A stretch of 64,000 nucleotides of DNA from Betaproteobacteria bacterium SCN2 (GTDB lineage Bacteria; Pseudomonadota; Gammaproteobacteria; Burkholderiales; Thiobacillaceae): positions 124,001-188,000 of the forward strand of contig WBSG01000004.1 in NCBI GenBank assembly GCA_008923285.1, read 5' to 3'. The translations under genes were made by a program, and so were the position numbers. Below the pieces are notes generated by a model that made no database searches, was not told the DNA's origin, and saw only the letters and a list, made by a program, of their open reading frames with translations. Below are positions 46,752 to 54,558 of the stretch, in pieces. The first letter of the stretch is position 1, and each line of letters starts with the position of its first letter.

Positions 46752-47666
46752 ATGAAATTCACCATCTACCAGGCTTCCCGGCAAGGCGGACGCAAGAACA
46801 ACCAGGACCGGGTCGGCTATTCCTACAGCCGCGACTCGCTGCTCATGGTCGTGGCCGACGGCATGGGCGGGCACATGCACGGCGAACTGGCCGCGCACAT
46901 CTGCGTGCAAACGCTGACCGACTATTTCCAGCGCGTGGCCAATCCCCGCGTGGCCGATCCGCTGCGCTTCCTCGAGGACGTCATCCAGCGATCGCATTAC
47001 GCCATCAACGACTACGCGGTCGAGCACGACCTGCTGGAAATCCCCCACACCACCTGCGTGGCCGCCATCGTGCAGGACAACACCGCCTACTGGGCGCATG
47101 TCGGCGACTCGCGCCTGTATTTCTTCAGCGACGGCAAGCTGATTTCGCGCACGCTCGACCACACCGCGGTGGCGCGCATGGTCAAGGACGGTCTCATCAC
47201 CGAAGAGGAAAGCATTCACCATCCCAACCGCAACCGCGTCAGCAACTGCCTCGGCGGCTATGTCGCGCCCGAAGTGGAGTGCGCCCCGCCCATGCCGATC
47301 ACCGACGGCGACACCCTGCTGATCTGCACCGATGGCATCTGGGGCTCGGTCAGCATCCCGGAAATCGCCGCCATCCTGCATTCCTACACCCTGGAAGACG
47401 GCGTGCGCCACCTCATGGACCATGCCGAGTTCCGCGGCGGCGAAAAGGGCGACAATCTGTCGCTGGTGGCCATGACCTGGGGAGAATCGCGCCGGCCCGG
47501 CGTGGAAGCGATCTCCACCCTGTCGCTGCCCGAATACGCCTTCACCACCGAGATCAAGAAGCCGGAACCCAGCCGCGCCCCGGCCATTTCCGACGACGAG
47601 ATCGAGCGCGCCATCGCCGAGATCCAGGAAGCCATCAAGAAGATCAGCGGCGGCGGCACGCCCTGA
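46752..47666 (+). CDS. PP2C-type protein phosphatase
   Basis: A 304-residue Mn/Mg-dependent protein phosphatase. Metal-binding motifs are visible: NNQDRVGYSYSR, VVADGMGGHMHGELA, HVGDSRLYFFSDG, DGIWGSVS and KGDNLSLVAM. The C-terminal tail (about residues 260-304) is charged and rich in glutamate. It lies 10 bp after the kinase gene and probably reverses its phosphorylations. rph follows with about 57 bp between. Confidence 0.95.
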   Translation: MKFTIYQASRQGGRKNNQDRVGYSYSRDSLLMVVADGMGGHMHGELAAHICVQTLTDYFQRVANPRVADPLRFLEDVIQRSHYAINDYAVEHDLLEIPHTTCVAAIVQDNTAYWAHVGDSRLYFFSDGKLISRTLDHTAVARMVKDGLITEEESIHHPNRNRVSNCLGGYVAPEVECAPPMPITDGDTLLICTDGIWGSVSIPEIAAILHSYTLEDGVRHLMDHAEFRGGEKGDNLSLVAMTWGESRRPGVEAISTLSLPEYAFTTEIKKPEPSRAPAISDDEIERAIAEIQEAIKKISGGGTP

Positions 47667-47723
47667 CCGGCCGTCAACCCGCGCAAATCCGTTAAAATCT
47701 CCTCTTTCCACGAGGAGTTCACA

Positions 47724-48449
47724 GTGAGCCATCGTCCGAGCGGGCGCAGCCCCGACGCCCTGCGCCAGATTCGCATCACCCGTTCCTATACCCGCCATGC
47801 CGAAGGCGCCGTGCTGATCGAATGCGGCGACACCAAGGTCATCTGCACTGCCAGCGTGCTGGAGAAGGTGCCGCCGCACAAGAAGGGCAGCGGCGAAGGC
47901 TGGGTTACCGCCGAATACGGCATGCTGCCGCGCTCGACCAATACCCGCACCGACCGCGAGGCCGCGCGCGGCAAGCAGTCCGGTCGCACCCAGGAAATCC
48001 AGCGCCTGATCGGCCGCAGCCTGCGCGCCGTGGTCGACCTCGCAAAACTCGGTGAGCGCACCATCCACATCGACTGCGACGTCATCCAGGCCGACGGCGG
48101 CACCCGCACTGCCAGCATCACCGGCGCCTGGGTCGCGCTGGCCGATGCGGTGAACTGGCTGCTGGCCCAGGGAAAAATCAGCGAATCCCCGCTCACCGGA
48201 CAGGTGGCCGCCATTTCCGTCGGCATCTATCAAAGCGTGCCGGTGCTCGACCTCGACTACGCCGAGGACTCCGACTGCGACACCGACATGAACGTGGTGA
48301 TGACCGGCAGCGGCGGCCTGATCGAAGTACAGGGCACCGCCGAAGGCGCCACCTTCTCGCGCCAGGAGCTGAATGCGCTGCTGGACCTGGCCGAGTCCGG
48401 CATCCGCCAGCTCGCCGCCGCGCAGCGATCTGCCTCGGAAAAAACCTGA
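47724..48449 (+). CDS. rph: Ribonuclease PH
   Basis: A 241-residue phosphorolytic exonuclease that trims tRNA 3' ends. GTG start. The family sequence is plain: [26 protein letters not shown], the [33 protein letters not shown] core, [26 protein letters not shown] and [19 protein letters not shown]. Followed by rdgB in the usual rph-rdgB order. Confidence 0.97.
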   Translation: MSHRPSGRSPDALRQIRITRSYTRHAEGAVLIECGDTKVICTASVLEKVPPHKKGSGEGWVTAEYGMLPRSTNTRTDREAARGKQSGRTQEIQRLIGRSLRAVVDLAKLGERTIHIDCDVIQADGGTRTASITGAWVALADAVNWLLAQGKISESPLTGQVAAISVGIYQSVPVLDLDYAEDSDCDTDMNVVMTGSGGLIEVQGTAEGATFSRQELNALLDLAESGIRQLAAAQRSASEKT

Positions 48450-48520
48450 ACAGGGAGGTTAAGGGAGGCGCGGGAGAAAACCATTTTCACCCCCTCCCTG
48501 AACCTCCCCTCCTCCCTGTT
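48449..48520 (+). repeat. Long imperfect inverted repeat in the rph-rdgB gap
   Basis: The purine-rich arm AACAGGGAGGTTAAGGGAGG (48449-48468) is complementary to the pyrimidine arm between 48493 and 48520 (CTCCCTGAACCTCCC ... CCTCCCTGTT), with mismatches and an insertion. It lies just before the rdgB ribosome site. There is no T-run. Likely an RNA stem in the rph-rdgB transcript. Confidence 0.65.
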
Positions 48521-48533
48521 GAAAGGATTCAAG

Positions 48534-49121
48534 ATGCAAAAAATCGTCATCGCCTCCGGCAACCCCGGCAAGCTGCGGGAAATCCGCCGCATCCTCGAAC
48601 CGCTGGATTTCAACGTGGTGCCGCAGTCTGACTTCGGCGTGCCCGAATGTCCCGAGCCGCACGTCACCTTCATCGAGAACTGCCTTGCCAAGGCGCGCCA
48701 CGCTTCGCTGCATACCGGCCTGCCGGCGCTGGCCGACGATTCCGGCATCTGCGTCGACGCGCTCAACGGCGCGCCCGGGGTGTATTCCGCGCGCTATGCC
48801 GGCGAACCCAAGTCCGACCAGCGCAACAACGAGAAGCTGATTGCCGCGCTCGCCAACGAATCCAACCGCCGTGCGCACTACTACTGCGTCATCGTGCTGG
48901 TGCGCCACCCCGACGATCCGCAGCCGCTGATCGCCGAGGGCAGCTGGCACGGCGAGATCATCGACACCCCGCGCGGCGAAAACGGCTTCGGCTACGACCC
49001 GTATTTTTTCCTGCCGGAATTCGGCAAGACCGGCGCAGAACTCGACCCCGACCACAAGAACGCCATCAGCCACCGCGGCCAGGCGCTCGACATCCTGGTC
49101 AGCAAGCTGCGCAACATTTGA
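48534..49121 (+). CDS. rdgB: XTP/dITP pyrophosphatase (Ham1/RdgB)
   Basis: A 195-residue pyrophosphatase that clears dITP, XTP and other noncanonical purine nucleotides. The N-terminus MQKIVIASGNPGKLREI is a perfect family match; ADDSGICVDALNGAPGVYSARYAG and GENGFGYDPYFFLPEFGKT follow. Start at 48534 uses GAAAGGA. It lies 85 bp after rph. Confidence 0.97.
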   Translation: MQKIVIASGNPGKLREIRRILEPLDFNVVPQSDFGVPECPEPHVTFIENCLAKARHASLHTGLPALADDSGICVDALNGAPGVYSARYAGEPKSDQRNNEKLIAALANESNRRAHYYCVIVLVRHPDDPQPLIAEGSWHGEIIDTPRGENGFGYDPYFFLPEFGKTGAELDPDHKNAISHRGQALDILVSKLRNI

Positions 49122-49125
49122 GCAT

Positions 49126-49500
49126 GTGAGCGCCTGGCTGCTGGCAAATGCCCTCGTCCTGCTGCACCTGGCCTTCATCCTGTTCGTGGTGGCCGGCGGC
49201 CTGCTGGTGGCCCGGGATAAACGCCTCATCTGGCTGCACCTGCCCGCCGCCGCCTGGGGCGCGCTGATCGAGTTCATGGGCTGGATCTGCCCGCTGACGC
49301 CGCTGGAAAACCATTTCCGCAAGTTGTCCGGCAAGGCCGGCTACGAGGGCGGATTCATTGAACATTATCTGCTGCCGCTGATCTATCCGGAGACGCTGAC
49401 GGCAACCGTGCAAACCGTGCTGGGCATCCTGGTGCTGGCAATCAACTTTCTGATCTATTCCTGGCTGTGGCGACGAGGCACATGGAAGGCAAAATCCTGA
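49126..49500 (+). CDS. DUF2784 membrane protein
   Basis: A 124-residue membrane protein with a GTG start and about three helices. It is a DUF2784 protein: LLHLAFILFVVAGGLLVARDK, WLHLPAAAWGALIEFMGWICPLTPLE and GGFIEHYLLPLIYP are characteristic. Its function is unknown. The gene starts 4 bp after the rdgB stop and is followed by hemW with a 1-bp overlap, so it is within a dense operon. Confidence 0.9.
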   Translation: MSAWLLANALVLLHLAFILFVVAGGLLVARDKRLIWLHLPAAAWGALIEFMGWICPLTPLENHFRKLSGKAGYEGGFIEHYLLPLIYPETLTATVQTVLGILVLAINFLIYSWLWRRGTWKAKS

Positions 49501-50654
49501 TGCGCGCCGGCGCGGGGCTCACCGTGCCGCCGCCGCTTACGCTTTACATCCACCTGCCATGGTGTGTGAAGAAGTGCCCGTATTGCGACTTCAACTCGCA
49601 TGCGCTGGACAATATTCCCGAAGACGCCTACATCGCTGCGCTCGCGCGCGATATCGAGCTCGCGCTGCCGGAAATCTGGGGCCGCAAGATTCACGCCGTG
49701 TTCTTCGGCGGCGGCACGCCCAGTCTGTTCTCGCCGGAAGGCATCGACCGCATCCTGGCCATGGTGCGTACGCTCACCCAGCTCGAGCCGCTGGCCGAAA
49801 TCACCCTGGAAGCCAACCCCGGCACCGTGGAGGCCGGGCGTTTCAGGGGCTACCACGCGGCCGGCATTACACGTGTTTCTCTGGGCATCCAGAGCTTCGA
49901 CGACGACATGCTGCAGCGCATCGGCCGCATCCACGGCGCCGCCGAAGCGAAACACGCCGCCGAACTGGCGGCAAAGACCTTCGACACCTTCAACCTCGAT
50001 CTGATGTACGCGCTGCCCGGACAGAACCTCGGCATGCTGCAGGCCGACATTGAAACCGCGCTGGCGTTCGCGCCGCCGCACCTGTCCTGCTACCACCTCA
50101 CGCTCGAGCCCAACACCGCCTTCGGCCACAGCCCGCCGCCCCGGCTGCCGGACGACGACGCCGCTGCCGCCATGCAGGAATGGCTCGAGGAGCGCCTCGG
50201 CACTGCCGGCCTTGAACACTACGAGACCTCCGCCTTCGCCAGGCCGGGCCACCGCTGCCGCCACAATCTCAATTACTGGAGTTTCGGCGATTACCTCGGC
50301 ATCGGCGCCGGCGCCCACTCCAAGCTCTCGTTCCACGACCGCATCGTGCGCCAGATGCGGGTGAAGCATCCGATGCAATACATGCAGGGCGCCGAGCGCG
50401 GCGAACACATCGCCGAAACGCGGACGATCTCGCCCAGTGAACTCCCCTTCGAGTTCATGATGAATGCACTGCGTCTCAACGAGGGCTTTCCGACTCCGCT
50501 GTTCGCCCGGCACACCGGCCTGCCGCTGACGGCCTGCCTCGCCGGCCTGCAAGCGGCGGAAGCGAAAGGATTGATCGAACGCGACCTGGAGACGCTGCGC
50601 CCCACCGGCAAGGGCCGGCGCTTCCTGAACGAGCTGCTGATGCTGTTTCTGTGA
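49500..50654 (+). CDS. hemW: HemW-type radical SAM protein
   Basis: A 384-residue radical SAM protein with the cluster motif C22-x3-C26-x2-C29 in YIHLPWCVKKCPYCDFNSH, then FFGGGTPSLFSPEGID and VSLGIQSFDDDML. HemW binds haem and is thought to deliver it, rather than to oxidise coproporphyrinogen as HemN does. The DFNSH after the last cysteine favours HemW. The ATG at 49500 overlaps the upstream stop by 1 bp and has GGAAGG upstream; a start at 49482 would also fit. Confidence 0.93.
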   Translation: MRAGAGLTVPPPLTLYIHLPWCVKKCPYCDFNSHALDNIPEDAYIAALARDIELALPEIWGRKIHAVFFGGGTPSLFSPEGIDRILAMVRTLTQLEPLAEITLEANPGTVEAGRFRGYHAAGITRVSLGIQSFDDDMLQRIGRIHGAAEAKHAAELAAKTFDTFNLDLMYALPGQNLGMLQADIETALAFAPPHLSCYHLTLEPNTAFGHSPPPRLPDDDAAAAMQEWLEERLGTAGLEHYETSAFARPGHRCRHNLNYWSFGDYLGIGAGAHSKLSFHDRIVRQMRVKHPMQYMQGAERGEHIAETRTISPSELPFEFMMNALRLNEGFPTPLFARHTGLPLTACLAGLQAAEAKGLIERDLETLRPTGKGRRFLNELLMLFL

Positions 50655-50716
50655 GATAGGCAAGCCTCGCCGACTGGTGCTATCTTTCATAAACCAAGCG
50701 CATGAGGAGAAAATCG

Positions 50717-51496
50717 ATGAAGTGGCTATTGTCCGTGTTCCTGCTGCTGCCCTTTGCGGCCTACGCCGCCGTGGTCGGCAAGACCGTCGAATATGTCGCC
50801 GACGGCGTGAAGATGAAGGGCTACATGGCCTACGACGACGCCATCAAGGGCAAGCGCCCCGGCGTGCTGGTGGTGCACGAATGGTGGGGGCTCAACGACT
50901 ACGCCAGGAAGCGCGCCAACATGCTGGCCGAAGCCGGCTACGTGGCCCTGGCAGTGGACATGTACGGCGACGGCAAGATCGCCGACCACCCCAAGAACGC
51001 CGGCGAGCTGGCCGGCTCGGTGAACAAGAATCCGCCGCTCGCGCGCACCCGCTTCGCCGCCGCGCAGAAATTCCTCGACGTGCAGCCCATGGTCAAGCGC
51101 GGCCAGATCGCCGCCCTGGGCTACTGCTTCGGCGGCGCTGTCGTGCTCAACATGGCGCGCGCCGGCGAGCCGCTGAAGGGCGTGGTCAGCTACCACGGCA
51201 TCCTCGCCACCGACGTTTCGGTGAAGCCCGGCGACATCAAGGCCAAGGTGCGCGTCTTCACCGGCGAGGCCGACCCCATGGTGCCGCCCGAGCACATCGA
51301 AGCCTTCAAGACCGAGATGAGCAATGCCAGGGCCGACTGGCAACTGGTGTCCTATCCCGGCGTAAAGCACACCTTCACCAATCCAGAAGCCGACGTGTAC
51401 GCAGCGAAATTCAACCTGCCGCTGAAATACGACGCGCACGCCGACCACAGTTCCTGGGCGCATACCCTGGACTTCCTCAAATCGGTGCTCAAGTAA
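50717..51496 (+). CDS. Exported dienelactone-hydrolase family protein
   Basis: A 259-residue protein with a signal peptide (MKWLLSVFLLLPFAAYA). It has the DLH fold: VLVVHEWWGLNDYAR, the nucleophile Cys137 in ALGYCFGGAVVLNMA, and TGEADPMVPPE with the catalytic aspartate; HTF near the end gives the histidine. DLH proteins hydrolyse dienelactones, but exported ones of this kind have unknown substrates. Start uses GAGGAG. It overlaps the FolE-like gene by 1 bp. Confidence 0.92.
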   Translation: MKWLLSVFLLLPFAAYAAVVGKTVEYVADGVKMKGYMAYDDAIKGKRPGVLVVHEWWGLNDYARKRANMLAEAGYVALAVDMYGDGKIADHPKNAGELAGSVNKNPPLARTRFAAAQKFLDVQPMVKRGQIAALGYCFGGAVVLNMARAGEPLKGVVSYHGILATDVSVKPGDIKAKVRVFTGEADPMVPPEHIEAFKTEMSNARADWQLVSYPGVKHTFTNPEADVYAAKFNLPLKYDAHADHSSWAHTLDFLKSVLK

Positions 51497-52149
51497 TGGC
51501 CGACAACCCTGTCTGCGGCTGCGATGATGACCACCACGGCGGCGCCAAACCCACCGGGTACGGCATCGCGCAGACTGGCAGCTTCGATGCCGAAGCTTTC
51601 GAACGCGCCGTCAAGGACCTGCTCGCCGCCTGCGGCGTGCCTTCCGACACGGCGCATACCGGGCGCACCGCCCAGCGTGTGCGCGAGCTTTGGCAAAAGC
51701 GGCTGCTGGGCGGCTATGCGCTCGACCCCGGCGAAGCGCTGGGCGAGGGTTTCGAGGACAGCCGCCGCGACATGGTGGTGGTGCGCGGCATTGCCATTCA
51801 CGGCGTGTGCCCGCACCATCTGGTGCCGTTTCGCGGCGTGGCGCATGTCGCCTACATTCCGGGCGGCCGCCTGCACGGCTTCGGCCGCATCGCCCGGCTG
51901 GTCGACGCCATCGGCCACCGCTTCACCTACCAGGAATGGATGACCCGCGACATCGCCGAGGCCATGATGGAACATGGCAAGGCGGCAGGCGCCGCCTGCA
52001 TCATCGAGGCCGAACAATTGTGCCTGCTGCTGGGCGAGGACCGCCGCGGCGACGAACGTGTCGTGACCCAGGCTTTCTCCGGCTGCTTCGAGAGCAGCGA
52101 CCAGTTACGCAACGAATTCCTGCGCGCCATCCAGGGTGCACGGATTTGA
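51496..52149 (+). CDS. FolE-like protein (GTP cyclohydrolase I fold), divergent
   Basis: A 217-residue protein with the GTP cyclohydrolase I fold. The zinc-type motif is GVCPHHLVPFRG (C105, H107, H108), HVAYIPGGRLHGFGRIARL follows, and C176 is the third zinc-ligand candidate. Several residues that are strongly conserved in canonical FolE differ: CEHH reads CPHH, the catalytic H-L-C reads Q174-L-C176, GLSK reads GFGR, and the RG after C-M-x-x is gone. The N-terminus MADNPVCGCDDDHH is Cys/His/Asp-rich. It may not be a true GTP cyclohydrolase; the substrate is open. It sits between a DLH-like gene and a methyltransferase-like gene. Confidence 0.85.
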   Translation: MADNPVCGCDDDHHGGAKPTGYGIAQTGSFDAEAFERAVKDLLAACGVPSDTAHTGRTAQRVRELWQKRLLGGYALDPGEALGEGFEDSRRDMVVVRGIAIHGVCPHHLVPFRGVAHVAYIPGGRLHGFGRIARLVDAIGHRFTYQEWMTRDIAEAMMEHGKAAGAACIIEAEQLCLLLGEDRRGDERVVTQAFSGCFESSDQLRNEFLRAIQGARI

Positions 52150-52174
52150 GAATCGCCAACATGCCCGGCGTGAA

Positions 52175-52636
52175 ATGACCCGCGACAACCGCAGGCGCCC
52201 TGCCACCCTGCTGCCGCCGCCCCTGGTCTATGTGGCGGCATTGTGGGCAGCCTGGGAACTGCACAAGCTGTCGGGCCTCGGCTTCCCGAAACTGCCCGGC
52301 ATCGGCTGGCTGCTGGTCGGGCTCGGCGGCGTGCTGATGCTGTGGGCAGCCTGGACCATGTTCCGCCATCGCACCACGGTCAACCCCTACAAGGGCGTCG
52401 AGCATCTGGTGCAAAGCGGCCCGTTCGCCTTTTCGCGCAACCCGATCTACCTCGCCGACAGCCTGGTCTATTTCGGTGTCATGCTGATCTGGGGCAGTCT
52501 GTGGCCGCTGCTGCTCTACCCGGTCGTGTGGGCGGCCATGCGCTACGGCGTGATCCGCAACGAGGAAGCCCATCTCGACGCCAGGTTCGGCGAAGCCTAC
52601 GAAGAATATTGCCGGCGCGTCAGGCGCTGGATCTGA
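52175..52636 (+). CDS. Isoprenylcysteine-methyltransferase-like membrane protein
   Basis: A 153-residue membrane protein of the ICMT/phospholipid methyltransferase superfamily with three or four helices. The conserved C-terminal FAFSRNPIYLADSLVYFGVM and VIRNEEAHLDARFGEAYEEYCRRVRRWI match the bacterial family; the latter binds S-adenosylmethionine. The true substrate is unknown in bacteria. Start MTRDNRRRPATLLPPPLVYV is chosen; a longer frame begins at 52136. It converges with tatD, overlapping its end by 17 bp. Confidence 0.87.
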   Translation: MTRDNRRRPATLLPPPLVYVAALWAAWELHKLSGLGFPKLPGIGWLLVGLGGVLMLWAAWTMFRHRTTVNPYKGVEHLVQSGPFAFSRNPIYLADSLVYFGVMLIWGSLWPLLLYPVVWAAMRYGVIRNEEAHLDARFGEAYEEYCRRVRRWI

Positions 52637-53411
52637 GTCCCAGTATCTCTTTTGCGTTCTCGGTAGTGCGGCAAGCCACTTCTTCGGCACTCACGCCGCG
52701 CAGTTCGGCCAGCACCCGGGCGATTCTCGGCAGTTCCGCCGGTTCGTTGCGCCGTTTCGCGATCCACTCCGGCGGAATATCCGGGCCGTCGGTTTCCAGC
52801 ACGATGGCGGAGAGCGGCAGTTCGACCGCCAGCCTGCGCAGGCTGGTGGCGCGCGTGTAGGTCATCGCTCCGCCGAAGCCCAGCTTGAAACCGAGCTTGA
52901 GGTATTCCTGCGCCTGCTGCATGGAGCCGTTGAACGCGTGCGCGATGCCACCCGGCACTCTAATGCGCCGCAGTTGTTTCAGTATCTGGTCATTGGCGCG
53001 GCGGATGTGCAGCAACACCGGCAGATCGTATCTTGCCGCCAGCTTCAACTGCTCGACGAAAAAGAATTCCTGGCGTTCGAGGTCTTCGTCATGCACGCCG
53101 GGTCGGTCGATGCGCGACTGAAAGCGGTCGAGGCCGATTTCCCCGATCGCGATCGGACGCTCGCGCCGGAGCGCTTCGTCCAGCAGCGCCAGATGAGCTT
53201 CGCGATGCACGTGCACGTACATCGGATGCATGCCCAGCGCGATCTCCACGCCACCGTAGCGCCGGCATTCGGCCGTGGCCTGAAAGTTGAACGCAGCCAC
53301 CGCCGGCACGACGATGCCGCCCACGCCGGCCTGCTGCGCGCGGGCGGCGACGGCATCGCGGTCGGCATCGTATTCCGCGGCATCGAGGTGGCAATGCGTG
53401 TCAATCAGCAT
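52620..53411 (-). CDS. TatD family metal-dependent hydrolase (DNase)
   Basis: A 263-residue hydrolase with metal ligands in MLIDTHCHLDAAEYD (HxH), GEIGLD, LPVLLHIRRAND and IVLETDGPDIPP. TatD proteins are 3'-5' exonucleases used in DNA repair and quality control. The Nif3/TatD-like family is large, so the specific activity is not certain. It overlaps the methyltransferase-like gene at its 3' end and lies 7 bp after the mutY stop codon on the same strand. Confidence 0.93.
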   Translation of the reverse strand: MLIDTHCHLDAAEYDADRDAVAARAQQAGVGGIVVPAVAAFNFQATAECRRYGGVEIALGMHPMYVHVHREAHLALLDEALRRERPIAIGEIGLDRFQSRIDRPGVHDEDLERQEFFFVEQLKLAARYDLPVLLHIRRANDQILKQLRRIRVPGGIAHAFNGSMQQAQEYLKLGFKLGFGGAMTYTRATSLRRLAVELPLSAIVLETDGPDIPPEWIAKRRNEPAELPRIARVLAELRGVSAEEVACRTTENAKEILGLRSSA

Positions 53412-53418
53412 CCCGTGA

Positions 53419-54447
53419 TTATGCCGCGAGTTTTTCGAGGATGGATTTCACCGGCTTGGGGATGGCGGCCCCGATGGCCTCGGCGCAGTCCATCCAGATC
53501 GTGCCTGGCTCGGCTGCGGCTGTGAGGCGCGCATCGAGCGCCAGCACGAGCGGCAGGATGTCGAGACGGAAATGCGTGAATGTGTGGGTGAATCCCTGCA
53601 GTTCTTCAACCCTCACCGGCGCCTGGCCGGTCAACCGCAGGCAAGCGGCCATGCTGTCGCCCTCGGCTTCAGGCAGGCTCCAAAGGCCGCCCCAGATGCC
53701 GGAGGCGGGGCGCTTGACCAGCAGGACATCGCGCCCATGGCGAATCACCATCAGCGTGGCGCTGCGTTCGGGCAGCGTTTTTTTTGGGCGCGGCGCGGGC
53801 AGGCTGGCGGTGCGGCCCTGCCTGAAGGCGGCACAATCTTCTGCCAGCGGGCATTGCGCGCAGTGCGGCCTGCTGCGCGTACAGATCGTGGCGCCCAGAT
53901 CCATCAGCGCCTGGGTATGGGTTTCGATGCCGGTTTCCGGCAACAGGCTTTCGCTCAACTGCCACAAGCGGGTTTCAACCTTCCTGTCGCCCGGCCAGCC
54001 GTCGATGCCGAACACGCGCGTCAGCACCCGCTTCACGTTCCCGTCCAGAATCGCACGCCGCGCCCCGAAGGCGAAGGCGCTGATGGCCGCAGCGGTCGAG
54101 CGACCAATGCCTGGCAAGGCCATGATGTCGTCGAACGCTCGCGGGAAAACCCCGCTGTGTCGCTCCATGACCTGCCGCGCGGCGCGATGCAGGTTGCGCC
54201 CGCGCGCATAGTAGCCAAGTCCCGCCCAGTGCGTGAGCACCTCTTCTTCGCTGGCGGCCGCGAGGCTGGCGATGTCCGGGAAACGCGCCATGAAACGCTC
54301 GAAATAGGGAATCACCGTGCCGACCTGCGTCTGCTGCAGCATGATTTCCGAAACCCAGATGCGATAAGGATCGCGTCCGCCCTGCCAGGGCAGATGATGG
54401 CGGCCATGGCTGCGCTGCCATTCGCTCAGCTTCATAGAAAAATCCAT
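53419..54447 (-). CDS. mutY: A/G-specific adenine DNA glycosylase
   Basis: A 342-residue base-excision enzyme that removes adenine opposite 8-oxoguanine. VSEIMLQQTQVGTVIPYFER has the catalytic glutamate, GIGRSTAAAISAFAFG is the helix-hairpin-helix, and CTRSRPHCAQCPLAEDC binds a [4Fe-4S] cluster (C-x6-C-x2-C-x5-C). The C-terminal NUDIX-like domain (about residues 228-342) reads 8-oxoG. Start at 54447; MKLSEWQ at 54435 is an equal alternative. Separated from the DUF1631 gene by a terminator. Confidence 0.96.
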   Translation of the reverse strand: MDFSMKLSEWQRSHGRHHLPWQGGRDPYRIWVSEIMLQQTQVGTVIPYFERFMARFPDIASLAAASEEEVLTHWAGLGYYARGRNLHRAARQVMERHSGVFPRAFDDIMALPGIGRSTAAAISAFAFGARRAILDGNVKRVLTRVFGIDGWPGDRKVETRLWQLSESLLPETGIETHTQALMDLGATICTRSRPHCAQCPLAEDCAAFRQGRTASLPAPRPKKTLPERSATLMVIRHGRDVLLVKRPASGIWGGLWSLPEAEGDSMAACLRLTGQAPVRVEELQGFTHTFTHFRLDILPLVLALDARLTAAAEPGTIWMDCAEAIGAAIPKPVKSILEKLAA

Positions 54448-54511
54448 GTCGCGATGCTACCAAATGCCGTAGCCGCAAACAGCGTGTTCGGCGAATTCCG
54501 GCGAAATGGCC

Positions 54512-54536
54512 AAAAAAACGGGCCATGCCGGCCCGC
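54512..54536 (-). terminator. Rho-independent terminator of the DUF1631 gene
   Basis: CGGGCC (54519-54524) pairs with GGCCCG (54530-54535); on the minus strand the stem is followed by a run of seven T. It lies about 25 bp beyond the DUF1631 stop and upstream of mutY. Confidence 0.85.
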
Positions 54537-54558
54537 TTTCTCGATCGGCGCGAAGCGC

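Noticed and set aside
52136-52174. Longer start of the methyltransferase-like gene at 52136
   Set aside because: It adds 13 residues unlike the family and overlaps the FolE-like stop; MTRDN at 52175 gives a typical length, although the ribosome site is weak.
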